The translations under genes and the position numbers were made by a program. DNA of 64,000 nucleotides. It comes from Microvelia longipes (lineage: Eukaryota > Arthropoda > Insecta > Hemiptera > Veliidae). Under the pieces are notes generated by a model. That model was not told where the DNA came from. It made no database searches and saw only the letters and a program-made list of their open reading frames with translations. Positions 11,959-23,900 of this stretch are shown here, piece by piece; position 1 is the first letter of the stretch; each line of letters begins with the position of its first letter. The stretch covers positions 51,250,124 to 51,314,123 of the forward strand of contig JACMZG010001911.1 of NCBI GenBank assembly GCA_018340805.1. The letters run 5' to 3'.

Positions 11959-14900
11959 GTTTGTTTAAAGTATAAGTTTATTATATTTTTTATCTTTATA
12001 AATTTTAATTTGCTGTATCATATTTTTTGTGATCATTTTTTTTTTTAAATTGAGAATGACTTTCTAATGTGATGTATCAAAATTTGTTGATTTAATTTCT
12101 TGCATAAGTATATAATATACACATACTTCTGAGAGAATAAAATTCGTTTGCATAAACCTGCCATGTATAGTGGTAAAATAGTGTGTAATTATCATAGGTA
12201 TTGTTCAGGTAGTGCAAATAATCTTGCGTTATTCTTGTTTCTATTGATAGTTGATAATTTATTATTGTACCCTAATCACATTCATTTGAAACATAATTGT
12301 CTATTGTTAACATTTTTTTACGCTTTATTATCACACAACAAAATTATTATTTTTGATATTTGAATAATCATTTATGAAAATCGTCAACAATGTTATTTAA
12401 ATCTATATTTAGACAATAGAAAAGTTAGTTTTGATTGATTAATCGCGTTGTCATTATTTATGTTGGTAATTACTCTAAGGCAGGGCAAGAACAAACTGTT
12501 CGACACTCGTGTACTGTATAAACTTCTAATTATATTATTTATCAACAACATTTAGTGTACAACCCTTCCTTAGAAGAAATCATAGCCTATTACTATTATG
12601 GGCCATATTACTTTGATAATATTTTTTTTTGTCAAATATATGTATATAATGGCTTAGGTATAACACTAAGGTATAAGTGGAATGTTCAAGGATAAAATAA
12701 TCCGACATATTTTTTTTAAATCTTAGTTGAAGAAATTATATTTATATGTATTTTACTGTGGATCTAATGGGTTTAAAATAAAAATTAAAAGCTCAAGTAA
12801 AATTTAATGATTTTAAAAAATTAAAAATAAATTGTTCTTACGTTCTAAATTGTCCCAAATGTGTTCTTTTTCTCTTTTTTTTTTTTTAATTAGTTCTACT
12901 TTGGAGTTGTTGCGGCTTTTCGTTTTAAACATTATTGAAAATTTAGTAATAGTTGTCTCTAATCCTGCAATGTAGATGATAATTCTACATTATATTTTGT
13001 TTCAGTATAATTGTTCTTGCTTATCAATATCAATAGTTTAAAACAAAAATAGTTAAATTGTTTGTTTTACATTCTAATCAATTATTTTCATTTTTTACTG
13101 TTCCATTTGAGCTATATTGATGTTTAGATTGTAAACTGCAACTGATTCTTAAATTGAGCAATTTAATATTTACTCTACGAAAATTAATATTAAGTGAATT
13201 AAATGAAAAATAATTGTTTAAATTTAATAAAAAAAATATTATTTAACTTTTATTATTTATTTTTATCATAATTTATTTCATTATTTTGTTAAATTACTTT
13301 TGAAAGTATTTATCCGTTGCTAGAAATATATTAGTTTTGACTTTGACCTCTGACGTGTGAATCTACGACTTAACATCATTGAATTACTAACACTTAATAA
13401 AACAACTTACTAATGGACAATGGAACCAACATAACACACGACTGCATTAACATGTAGAGCTAGTTTTCACACATATAATACATTATTATGTTAGGTTATA
13501 CATTTATAGTAGGTTATAATAGGTTCTAAAGGATGTGTGTTATATACATGAGTAGATTGGTCAGTCCAAGTCAGTTAGTCGAAGGACAGCTTAGAGTTAT
13601 TTTCCTATTTCCCCAGCATTATCCAATTCTAAAAGTTTTCTTTAAGCCAGCTTAAAAAACTTTATTAATTTTAATCAAAATTGCTTAAATATTGTTTACT
13701 TATTGTTGTTACTTAATAATTAATAAAAAATATAACCTTTACTAGAGAATAATTTATCGAATTTCTTCACACTCATCTCACATGGTAATAATATATTTCA
13801 ATAACAGTATATTATTAATTTTTCTCACTAATTTCATTTTTGTTTTGCACATTTTTTTCAATTAAAACATTATAACGCTCTTGATGAGAACCTTTCTATT
13901 TACAAATCAATTTTTAAATGTCAAGAAGAGGGTAACTTTGAAAACATAAATCTGGTTAATTATAACTTGAAATGAAGTCCGAGTAAACTTAGGTTTAAAT
14001 AAGTCTCAATGACTTTGATTGACATCATGTTTTGTTCTAATTCATGACTAAATAAAATATGTAAAATAATAATTTAATTTTAAAAAATAACAATAAAATG
14101 TGAAACATTTTTGTTGTTATTTTTTTAAGCTTATCTTTTCTAAAAAAATATAAAAATATAAAATCATGAAATGGTTAGCTCTTAGTCCTTTCAAATAGTT
14201 AAAAATGTTACTTTTATTCTCTTTGTCACAAGCGTACTTTTTTCAACTTAGTCCATTGTTATAAATATTTTGTATTAATTGAAGAGGAGACAGAAATGAC
14301 ATTGTTATGCAGAATAGGATATAGATACATAAGAGAGTCTAGGACACAAAGTGAAAGTATGTGCGAGGCCTCATCTAGCCTTCTATCTACCGTTCCCCTT
14401 CCGTTTGTTATACAGCTTTGATTTTACTTTTATTCTCATTGCTAAACTCTATTCCACATCTATATCTTTACTCTGTACTTTATCCATTTTAACTATTTAG
14501 TTCCACATTTTATTTTTTTAAAAAATGGGCTTTGTTACGTAATGGCAAAAAATGAATAATAAAATAAAATATGGAATAAGAAAAAACATAAAGAGGAAAC
14601 GACATGCTTGAATTTAAATTTTATTTTTGATTTTCTTTTTTAAATTTTACTAACTAGGTGAAATATAAAAAAAAGCGAAACATTTAGAAACAATTGTTTC
14701 TTTTTATAAACATTACACTACAAATACTTTAACTATAAAATTATTTATGAATTTAGTTCCTCTAACATAACTAAAAATCTGCGTCTAAAAATATTTTCAG
14801 TCATGATCTATATTTCCTGATTCGTAATAATTTATTTTTATTATTGCTTCTTATACACGGGAAGAATAATAACTTTTTTAGTACTATAATTTAAAACAAT

Positions 14901-15736
14901 AAAATATATAATTTAGACATTATATTTATTATTTTTTTAAACTTCTAGAAACAAACTTTGAAAATTGAGCTTGTTATTCTCATAAATTATTATATGTTGT
15001 TTAGGTACCATTAAATTATTTTTTTAAGATTTTAGAGAATTTTATATACGTTTCTGTTTTTCTAAAATGTTATTTGCATGAATACTACTTTTAATGGCAA
15101 TATATGTTTTTTATGAATTAAAGTTATTTCACGAAGGCTTTAATATATAAATGTGTAACAAGCTTTTATTGGAAATTAGGACAGGGTCCTTTAGTTAAAC
15201 TATTTTATCATATAAGTGTATAAACGGAAATAATTGTAGGCTTGTGCCTAGGCTGATGACAATGGTCTGACTGAACGTTTTATATAAATAATAGTTAGTT
15301 TTATGTGAAGGATGTTTATTTTAAAAACATATCATTTGTTAAGATAGACTTTTGCGGTTCTATTTTTAGAGGTAACATGTTTCATGATATGTATTGGAAA
15401 ATATTAATATTATTATAATTATATATTTTTAAATTAGGTCTTGTTGTATAATTCTCAAATTAATAATAGTGTCTTTCATTATAATGGCAAATGGAAAAAT
15501 ACGGATAAATTTGATTCTTTGAATTGAATCGTCCAATCGTTGTCTCCTATTTTGTGTATCTCTTGCGTATCAACATCAACTAAAGGTTTTTTCCAAAAGA
15601 ATCTGTTTCTTATGGTTTTCTTTGTTTTAGTGTCTTTAATTTTCTGTAAAAGTAATAACTTTTTACTCCATTTTATTTCTTCAAATCTGTTATATTCTTG
15701 TTTATCTTTTTATTTATTTATAGTTCTTTTATTTAA

Positions 15737-15794
<58 letters not shown>

Positions 15795-18700
15795 TACATT
15801 ATTGTAAATTAAATATATAATTCCAAGCATTATGACATTTGTAAGAAACCATCTGGTTTTATATAGTGTGGTTCAATTTTTTTTCTATGGCTAGTCTATA
15901 AATTCTTCTATATTTCTAGTCGATTGTATTTAAATTATTGTATCTTCTACAAAACTGCTTTATGTGTTGAAATTTAGAGAGTAGATTGTACAATATGCAT
16001 GAAGTCTTCATATTTATTATCCTGTATTGTAATAAATTTATAATCCCTGTCTATAAGGATTTATTAATATTAGTTGTATTCTTCTGTAAATATTTAGTTA
16101 TTTTAATTTTTACTGAAATTTAATTTTTAAGAAAAAATAGTAAAATAATGTAGAAATATTGTTATGGCATTTTCTAGACAATAAGAATTTTTTCCTTTTC
16201 AAATTTACTAATTTTATGATGAACTAAAAGCCTCATCATGAAAATAAATTTAATTTCTTGTTTTGAATATAAATTCAAATTCTTATTGTCATGTCATTAA
16301 AATTTGCACCTTAAATTGTTTATGTCTGTCTTAGATATAAAATGTAACATTAAAATGAATCCACTAAAATAATAAGTTCTCTTTTTACTGTGAGTAATTA
16401 CTGTTAAAATAAAAGCCATTAATATTTGATATTTTTATTTTTGCAGATTCTGTCTATGAACCCGGATTTCAGACGGGCCCTGTATGCAAATAGTGCACCA
16501 TCTATTGACCTAGAACCCTTCCTTCCTGATTTAGTTGGAAATACAGAAATATTAACAGAAGAACATAGGAAATCTCTATGTAGGCATCTTCCAGCTAGAG
16601 CTGAAGGTAATTATTTTTTAACTTTGTCTATTTATATCATGAAAATATCTCCAAGAAGGGGAGGAAGTCAAGTTGATACTCCTGATTAATAAAATTTGAT
16701 ATAATTGCTAGGGAATTTTTTTTTTTTATAAAAGAAGGTACAAAAACTTATGAAACAAATAAATGTCTAAGTTTGTTTACAGCTTCAATCTTTCATTATT
16801 TCCGGTTAACTTTATCTTCTAGTAATAATATAAAAATCTCAAGATGAAAAATAGTTGTGAGGAAGGAAACTTTTTTTTACCTTTCTTCTTTAATTGATTT
16901 TATCTTTTCCCAACTGTTATAATAAATAAATATTAAATATTTTTAGTGAATTTTCAATTAAAATTATTAAATAATCTTGCCTTTGAAATTTTTGTTGGTA
17001 CTTCAAAACAGTGGGCTACAAATTTTCCAGAAAGTAATGTTAACTAAATATAAAAAATTACTTCTGCCCTTTTTTATCCGATTTAGAACTTCCTTTGGAA
17101 ATTTTTTTGGCAAAATTGATATATCTATGTATCAATAATCAATATAAAGTTAATATATCACTGATTCAGGTTAATACCTAATTTCGTGTATTTAATTTTC
17201 TTCTTTATTATAGTACTCTCATTAAACTATTTATACCCATAAAAATTGAAGTATCCCAATTTAAATTATTGTTAGAAAAATTAAGATCTAAATGTAGATT
17301 TCAATTTGGAACTTCTTAAAAAAACAATTACTTAGCATAATATGTTAAATTTGATACCAGGTATTCAAAAACATTAAAAAAATATAATATGTTCCGTGGA
17401 ATACGTGTTAATATTGTTGTTTTATGGTTATTAAAAATTAATAATAGAGTTGCTTCTTTAGAATCTTTTAATAAATAATTTTCTTGTCTTGCTCAGTTCT
17501 TGTTTTATTTTTTTTTTGATTAATTATTTTATAATTTCAAGGTTGCAGAAAAGAAAAAAAAATCTGCACCCAATTAAAAACTTCAATTAAAGATATCCTA
17601 TATATTTTTTTTAAAATGGTTATGAAATATGCAGCTTATGCCTTATTCGTCTAATATTAGGTGTAAAATAAAACTAGTTTCTTTAGTTTCTTTTTGCGAA
17701 TTTTGCGAGGTTATAAGTGTGGAGTCAGGAGGAGGAAGGTCTGAAAGAGGGTTTTTTTTTCAAATAACTGTTTGCGAATGTAAAATAAAAGTTATTGCCT
17801 ACTTTAAAGGCTTATTAATTACAGTAAATAATAAGTTGATTTTATTAATGTTTTAAATAATTAATAGTTCTTCAATCTGTCTTATTTTAAAGAAAAATAA
17901 ATGATCTATTTGTTAATCCTTGCAATGTAATGAGTTTTAATCTTGCTTATGGGAATATTCTGTAGAAACAGTGCAGCTGCATGATGTTGCTAGTTGGCTT
18001 TGAGCTGTATTCATTACTTAATCTATGCTCAACTTAAAACTAATTAAAAGGATAATGTTGGCTGGCTTTTAAAGAACGTAGCACAATTTATTTTTTATGC
18101 TCAACTTGTCTTATAATTTACCGAACATATCATATTTGATAAAATTGTGATCCCTAAAATGACCTGTGGATATTAATTCTTCATTGTCTTTTTTATCAGT
18201 TTTTCTCTCTTTTAATTCTATTTTATTTTACTTTATAATATTTCATCTGGTTACTTGATTATTTATTTTCACATTGTAATGTTGCAGGTTATGTATGGAC
18301 CCTAGTATTTAGCACATCTCAACATGGTTTCTCATTGAATTCTATGTATAGGAAGATGACTAAAATAGAAAGCCCAATACTTATGGTTATTCAAGATACA
18401 GATAACAATGTAAGTAATGTAGTTTTATTTAACCTTTTCTAAAATGTTTCTTAAACCTACAGGTGCTCAAAGAAGTACTTACATAAGAACTTCTAAGATT
18501 ACCTCTATATTTAACTGTATTGAGCAGCAAGTTAAACTTGACGTCAAAGTTCTGTCTAGTCTCGTCTTTAGCTTAACTATTAGCAACTCACCCCTCCCAT
18601 AATTTGGGTCAAGAAGTGCCCTTGTAATAAACTTGTTTTTAAATAGTTAAAATTCTTATGATTTGATGACATTTATATTAGTCAATATTGACATTTCAAC

Positions 18701-20947
18701 ATAACCATAACTTTTCCAAATTTATTCTTAGTAAAGTTATTCTTGAAATCCACTTGAAATTTTAGACATTGAAAAAAAATATTCTACTTATTAATAAACC
18801 TATTATATACCATAAACTGAATTAGTGAATAATCCTAATCCAATTATTTATTTAGATCTACTATATATTTTATAAAATTTTCAATTTATATTATATAATT
18901 TTTACAATTTCTTTGAAAAATTTCTAACTTTCATATTGATTAGGTGAGTGAAACTCAAAAATTTAAATATTATTTTAGTGTTTTTTTGTAGCTTTTTATA
19001 ATTTTGTTTAATTTTTCTTTAATTTTTTTTTTGTAGATATTAAGTAGTATTTTTATTTAGGGTGTTGTATATGAACCCAAAAATCTATGCATAGAATTTA
19101 ATGACACAATTATAAAAAACCACAACCAAACAATAATGTTATAATTAGTAATAATATTTAATTTAGACACATGAGTACTATGAGCATTCTTAATTTTTTT
19201 ACCGTTTTTCTTGTAGCATTTCTTAATCTTTTCTTTACAATTTTTTGTGTTAAATCTAAGAAAAAAATAAACCTTTGTTAATTGTATTAAATTAATGCAT
19301 AAATTTAATAAACTTTCTAGGTGACGATAACAAATATTTGAATAACAAAAACATATAACTAATATATTTATTAATTATAAGAATAAATACAGGTTGGTAC
19401 CTGATATGCTATTCTGACAAGTTCTGTACATTGCTATCAATCAGCTACCAAAAATTAATTCGTATTCAGTATGCAATAGTTTTTGTTACTCCTAATCAGG
19501 AGAGCTAGTGTTGTTTCAAAAAGTTTCCCCCAATCAACTTATTTAATAGAATACTTTTACAAAATTGTTTTTAGAATAAATTTAATGTTTTTATTATTAG
19601 TTTTTTGTATACGTACACTTAAAAAACACTTTTTACTGCTTAACAAAATAATACTGATTAGTTTTGACTGATTTCTTGCAGGTATTTGGAGCATTAACAT
19701 CTTGTTCACTTAAAGTCAGTGATCATTTTTACGGTACTGGAGAGAGTCTACTGTTTAGGTTCGCCCCAGAATGTCAAGTCTATAACTGGACTGGTGATAA
19801 TATGTATTTTATTAAAGGCAACAATGAATCTCTTTCGATTGGAGCCGGAGAGTAAGTATTTATGAATACCTATAAATATGTGTAACCTATAAGATTTTAT
19901 TATTTTGTAGAAACAAAATTTTTATAAATAAAGACGCTTCGCATGATTAAAATTTGCAATTTTACTGAGGGTGGTTTATCTTATCTGGATAAAATTAGAT
20001 GTTTCTTAAAAGAAATAAGAGGAAAGGAAAACTCATTACCCTCAGTCTTTAGTATTTGATTTAACATGCTGATTTTCTACACATCAAGTGAAAGTTGAGG
20101 TAGACTTTTTTATCTCTTTAGTCCTCCAGCTAAATTACCAATATCTTGCTAAAAAAGACATCCAAGCAAGTTAAGTTAAATATAATAAGCTGAATAAAAA
20201 GACTAAGTAATAGAGTGTCCCAAAAACTTATGATGCTTAAGGTATAATTTAATTGAATAAGTTACTACGATTATAAAGAAAAAAAAATTTTTTCAATTAC
20301 CTGGAAAAGAAGAAGCACAAGTGAAGTATTTAGTATTAATATAACACCCAAGTCTCTCCACATATAATATTTATTGTAGCTTTTAACCTTTTGGTCATCA
20401 TTAGACCCGACGAACGATGTATGAAGGAGTCACTTGTTAGCTAGATGACAAATCAGACTCTTTGTCGTAGCTAATAAGTGACTCCTTACTAACTTCATAC
20501 ATCGTTCGCCGGGTCTGATGATGACTAAAAGGTTAAAAGCTGGCTCTGTCAATAGATATTATATGAGGAGAAACTTGGGTGTTTTATTAATCCAATTACT
20601 TATCTACCTCTTATTAGTGCTCTAAAATTGTTGTATATTGGATTAGCTTGTATTTAACCCTGAAAACTTAGTTATTAATCTTATGGTGTTTCAAATAGAG
20701 CTTTATAGCTTCATAACATGGCTTTTGCATCTTTAGTTGTTATTTTTTTATGCCTTATGTACATTGTAATTAAATTAAACAAATCCCTAACATCCACATT
20801 TATTGTTTTAGTGGTAAATTCGGTCTTTGGTTGGACGGTGATCTATACCAAGGCAGGAGTGAATCTTGCAGCACCTACGCTAACGAACCTCTCTCACCTC
20901 AGCAAGACTTTGTTGTAAAAACTCTCGAATGCTGGGCATTCGTATGA
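11899..20947 (+). CDS. mtd: TLDc-domain protein, OXR1/mustard family, short isoform (5 exons)
   Basis: Coding exons are 11899-11958, 16447-16606, 18288-18409, 19682-19851 and 20812-20947, all with GT-AG borders and consistent phase. They give 648 nt: 215 residues plus TGA. The protein is almost entirely one TLDc domain (about residues 21-215). Recognisable blocks are LPDLVGNTEILTEEH, HLPARAEGYVWTLVFSTSQH, PILMVIQDTDNNVFGAL, DHFYGTGESLLFRF, YNWTGDNMYFIKG, GLWLDGDLYQGRS and a C-terminal LECWAF. OXR1/NCOA7/mustard TLDc proteins protect cells from oxidative stress and bind the V-ATPase. The length matches the known short OXR1 forms, which lack the LysM and GRAM regions. An in-frame stop at 11836-11838 lies upstream of the ATG. 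A longer isoform with exons left of the window is possible. The family is secure; the exact orthology is slightly less so. Confidence 0.93.
11959..16446 (+). other. mtd intron 1
   Basis: A 4.5-kb AT-rich intron with a (TA)n array at 15,741-15,797. No exon-like or transposon sequence was recognised in it. Confidence 0.7.
15741..15797. repeat. (AT)n microsatellite
   Basis: Uninterrupted TA dinucleotides in mtd intron 1. Confidence 0.9.
16447..16606 (+). CDS. mtd: mtd coding exon 2
   Basis: Follows the acceptor TTTTTGCAG and starts ILSMNPDFRRAL. It encodes the start of the TLDc domain (DLEPFLPDLVGNTEILTEEH, then HLPARAE) and ends after the first base of a Gly codon before the donor GTAATT. Residues 21-73 plus one base. 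Confidence 0.93.
16607..18287 (+). other. mtd intron 2
   Basis: 1.7 kb of AT-rich sequence. The open frame at 17,629-17,856 is within the intron, has no domain, and is treated as noise. Confidence 0.75.
18288..18409 (+). CDS. mtd: mtd coding exon 3
   Basis: Encodes G74-N114: YVWTLVFSTSQHGFSLNSMY and then PILMVIQDTDNN, a core TLDc strand set. It starts after TTGCAG and ends before the strong donor GTAAGT (phase 0). The preceding split Gly codon is restored exactly. Confidence 0.95.
18410..19681 (+). other. mtd intron 3
   Basis: 1.27 kb of AT-rich DNA. It contains another TGACGTCA palindrome at 18,539-18,546 within a patch of less AT-rich sequence (about 18,460-18,620). Nothing else was recognised. 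Confidence 0.7.
19682..19851 (+). CDS. mtd: mtd coding exon 4
   Basis: Encodes VFGALTSCSLKVSDHFYGTG, then ESLLFRFAPE and YNWTGDNMYFIKGNNESLSI, the most conserved part of the TLDc domain. It starts after TTGCAG and ends two bases into an Asp codon before GTAAGT. Confidence 0.96.
19852..20811 (+). other. mtd intron 4
   Basis: Most of this 960-bp intron is ordinary AT-rich sequence. It contains the palindromic Penelope-like foldback at 20,336-20,590. Confidence 0.75.
20336..20590. mobile_element. Palindromic Penelope-end foldback in mtd intron 4
   Basis: The ~255-bp segment folds on itself. The left half (20,336-about 20,450) is the reverse complement of the right half (about 20,461-20,590) with scattered substitutions and small indels. 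Each half contains the outward-reading order seen at the end of the full Penelope-like element: a CTRATGATGA core (right CTGATGA at 20515-20521; left CTAATGA on the minus strand), an A-rich GNAAAAGC block, then an R-GGAGA block. The right arm has AAAA where a hammerhead has GAAA, so it is probably inactive. No open frame is present. Confidence 0.6.
20812..20947 (+). CDS. mtd: mtd coding exon 5 and stop
   Basis: Starts after TTTTAG and completes the split Asp codon. It encodes GKFGLWLDGDLYQGRSESCS, then PLSPQQDFVVKTLECWAFV and TGA at 20945-20947. The LWLD..L..G.S and ECW.F blocks are the end of the TLDc domain. The 3' UTR follows; several AATAAA hexamers lie downstream but the cleavage site cannot be chosen. 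Confidence 0.95.
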
Positions 20948-23900
20948 ACCCACACTCACTCACATACGTTTTTACATTCATCTAGCCAGAGACTACTGTC
21001 AATTCTTATTATATATTTAAATACATGTATAATGTAATAATTTATTACTCAAGCATAATACTTGTTGTGTGCATAGAAAATCATATATTTTTGTTAGTTC
21101 CGAAAATTAAATGAAAAAGTTAAAGTATAAAAAAATAATGTTTGTTATAAAAAAAATTAAAATTAAAAAAAAATTGTAGGTATATTATATATGATAAGTA
21201 AAAAACGATATATAAACATGATATAAAATGACCTGCTAGGAATATTTTGTACAGTGAATTATTGTATTAGGAGCTAAGTTGATGGCTGCGCGGGTGGCAG
21301 ACTGCCTCATCGCTTAGTCATTCATTTGTTAAACTTTTTCATTTTTATTTATTTTTTAATTAATAAAATTTTATTGGTTTTTAAAAGTTAAAAAAATATT
21401 TTATTTCTCATTAAAAAACTTTAAAAATATGTTTAATACAATTTTTTTTGTAAAAATTATATAAAATTCCACGTGTGCAGATAAGTTGCACCAAAAATCA
21501 CTATTATTTTATGATAGAGAATCAATATTATATTTCTTGTAAGCCAGTATTTTAATTTAATTTAATTCATGTTAAAGTTTTAACATGTATTTCACGTATA
21601 TTCTGTTGGAGACCGTAGCAATTTTATTCAACTTTTTATTAAACCATTTTAGTGAATTTTCTGAGGGAAATTACCTTTACAGTTATCACTAACTTTAAAC
21701 TTTTAAAAACTGATAAAAGGTTTTATTTTAAGTTATTTATGTTTGAGTAAGACTGTTGATCAACAAACTAAGTGTTGACACCAGTATTTTATAATTTTAT
21801 TTTCAAAATCTGCTTTACACTGTTTTAGTATTTATTTATTTAATTTCCTGTTATAATTTTTATTTTAGATTTGTATTAAAAATAATTGAATAATTTGTGT
21901 TGAAATTTATTATTATTAAGTATAACAATAGTAACAAAAAAAATTGTGGCTTCAAGTGAATAAGTTGTTAAGTAATATTTAATAAAATTGTAGACTCTTA
22001 GAAGTTGTTGTTTGTTATAATTATTAAAGGAATCCCGTCTAGAATTATTTTTCATTGTGTACTTGGAATCTGCTAGTCATGTCAAAAAAATTACGCTGGT
22101 TCTTTTTTTAACTTTTATTATTATAATTTTTATCCTCACTTTACTTTTTAGTTTATTATTATTTAATTTTTAAGATCTGCCATTCTCATTTTTAATTATT
22201 TGTAAAATTCATTTCTGATGCATTTAAATTGCAGAGTAGATTGATTAGAGTGATTTATAAAATAATTTAGAGTTTTTGTTTTTCCATTTGAAAACTTAAT
22301 TGCTTAACTTGGCACTGTTATGACTGGATTAATGATTTTAAAACTTGGTACTTTAAAGAAAAGTTTTTTATACCAGTTTGGGGATTTATCTTTTTTTGCA
22401 TAAGTAACTAGATGCTTACTTGTGGAATCAAAGAAAATGAATAGAAGTTAAATATTTAATCCAAATAAATAACTTTTCAATCAGAAATATTTTTCTGTTT
22501 ATTTCTTTCAGTCTATTTTTATAAGTATATTTTATAAAATGATTCTATTTAATGTCTACTCTATGAATTTAATGTCATTTTCATTTTTTATCATCAACAT
22601 TATTGTGTTTTAAGTTCAAAATTTGAGTCAATGTTTACAATTTTAGAGTTAACTTGAAAAATATGGTTTTAACAGCGATCTTAGATTTATGTTGAGTGTT
22701 AGTGCTGTTCAACCCTGTTACAGTTTTTTTTCTATTTCTTAAGTTGTAATAAACACTCTATTCAAATGCAAATTCTGATAAAAGTTTAAAATAAATTTGT
22801 TGTGTAAAGCCTAATAAAATTATTGAATAAAATAGAATAGAAAAATAAAATCTTAGTTATTTTTTGTGTTTAGTTATGAAACAAAATAAATTGTGTGCCC
22901 ATTTAAAAGTTTTGTTTAATTGTTAATAATGCTTGAATTTATATAATAAAAATCAGTGTTATAAAATAATGAATCGATGTATAAATCAATATATTAGCTA
23001 TTTGCTTTATTTAGAGTAGACTGATAAAAAGCAGAATTAGCAGATACATAATAAATAAATAAAATCTTTTTTTACAAAATGGTTTTAGCTAGTCTGTTAT
23101 TAAATAATTCTTGCTACTCTTAGTACTTAGCTTATATTTATAATACGATGTAATAATATATGTTATTTGGGAAAAAATGTTAGAGATCTGTATTTTGAGT
23201 AGCTGTTTGTGCTAATTAAATAATAAATAAATGAAAATGATAAAACTGTTTAGTAATATGTTACAATTTTAAGAAGGATGGCTTTGAAAGGGATTATTCT
23301 GATGAAAATCAGCCAAATTTATTAAAAATAGTTTTTTAAAACTAAATTATTAAAATTGAAATTATTAACAACTCAAGGCATTGTAGAATTAGTTATTTTC
23401 AAAATGTTTATTATCATTAAAAGATAATGGATCACTGATCTGTCTGATTTTTGGTCTTATATTATAACAAGTGCTCTTCAGTAAATATAATAAATGCCCT
23501 GAATAATTTGATTTTATAAGAAAAAACATATTTTAGAAAATTATTTACAAAAGAACCAACGTTTTCTAACACTTTTTCTAATATTTTTTGTTCGACATTA
23601 ATGTAGAGACCAAATGAATTTCTAAAATATGATAATAAAAGCTAAATTGAATCCCTTTTAAAAATTTCTTCTTTTGTCTTTTTTTAATAAAACAAAAATT
23701 TTCTAAATATAAAGTTTGGTAAAACAGATCAATCATGTATAAATTAAATCTAACTCAAAAATAAAATAAATAATATTATTTTCAGAGATGATCGTTTTGA
23801 ATTCATTTAAAATATTACCAACTTTTTAGGTAAATTGTTACTTATGTATGAAAAAGAAAGCATTGCACTATTGCACTTATCTTATCTATCATCTACAAAG

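Noticed and set aside
15251..15285. CTGATGA near 15,252 as a possible hammerhead
   Set aside because: No GAAA or stem II follows at a workable distance.
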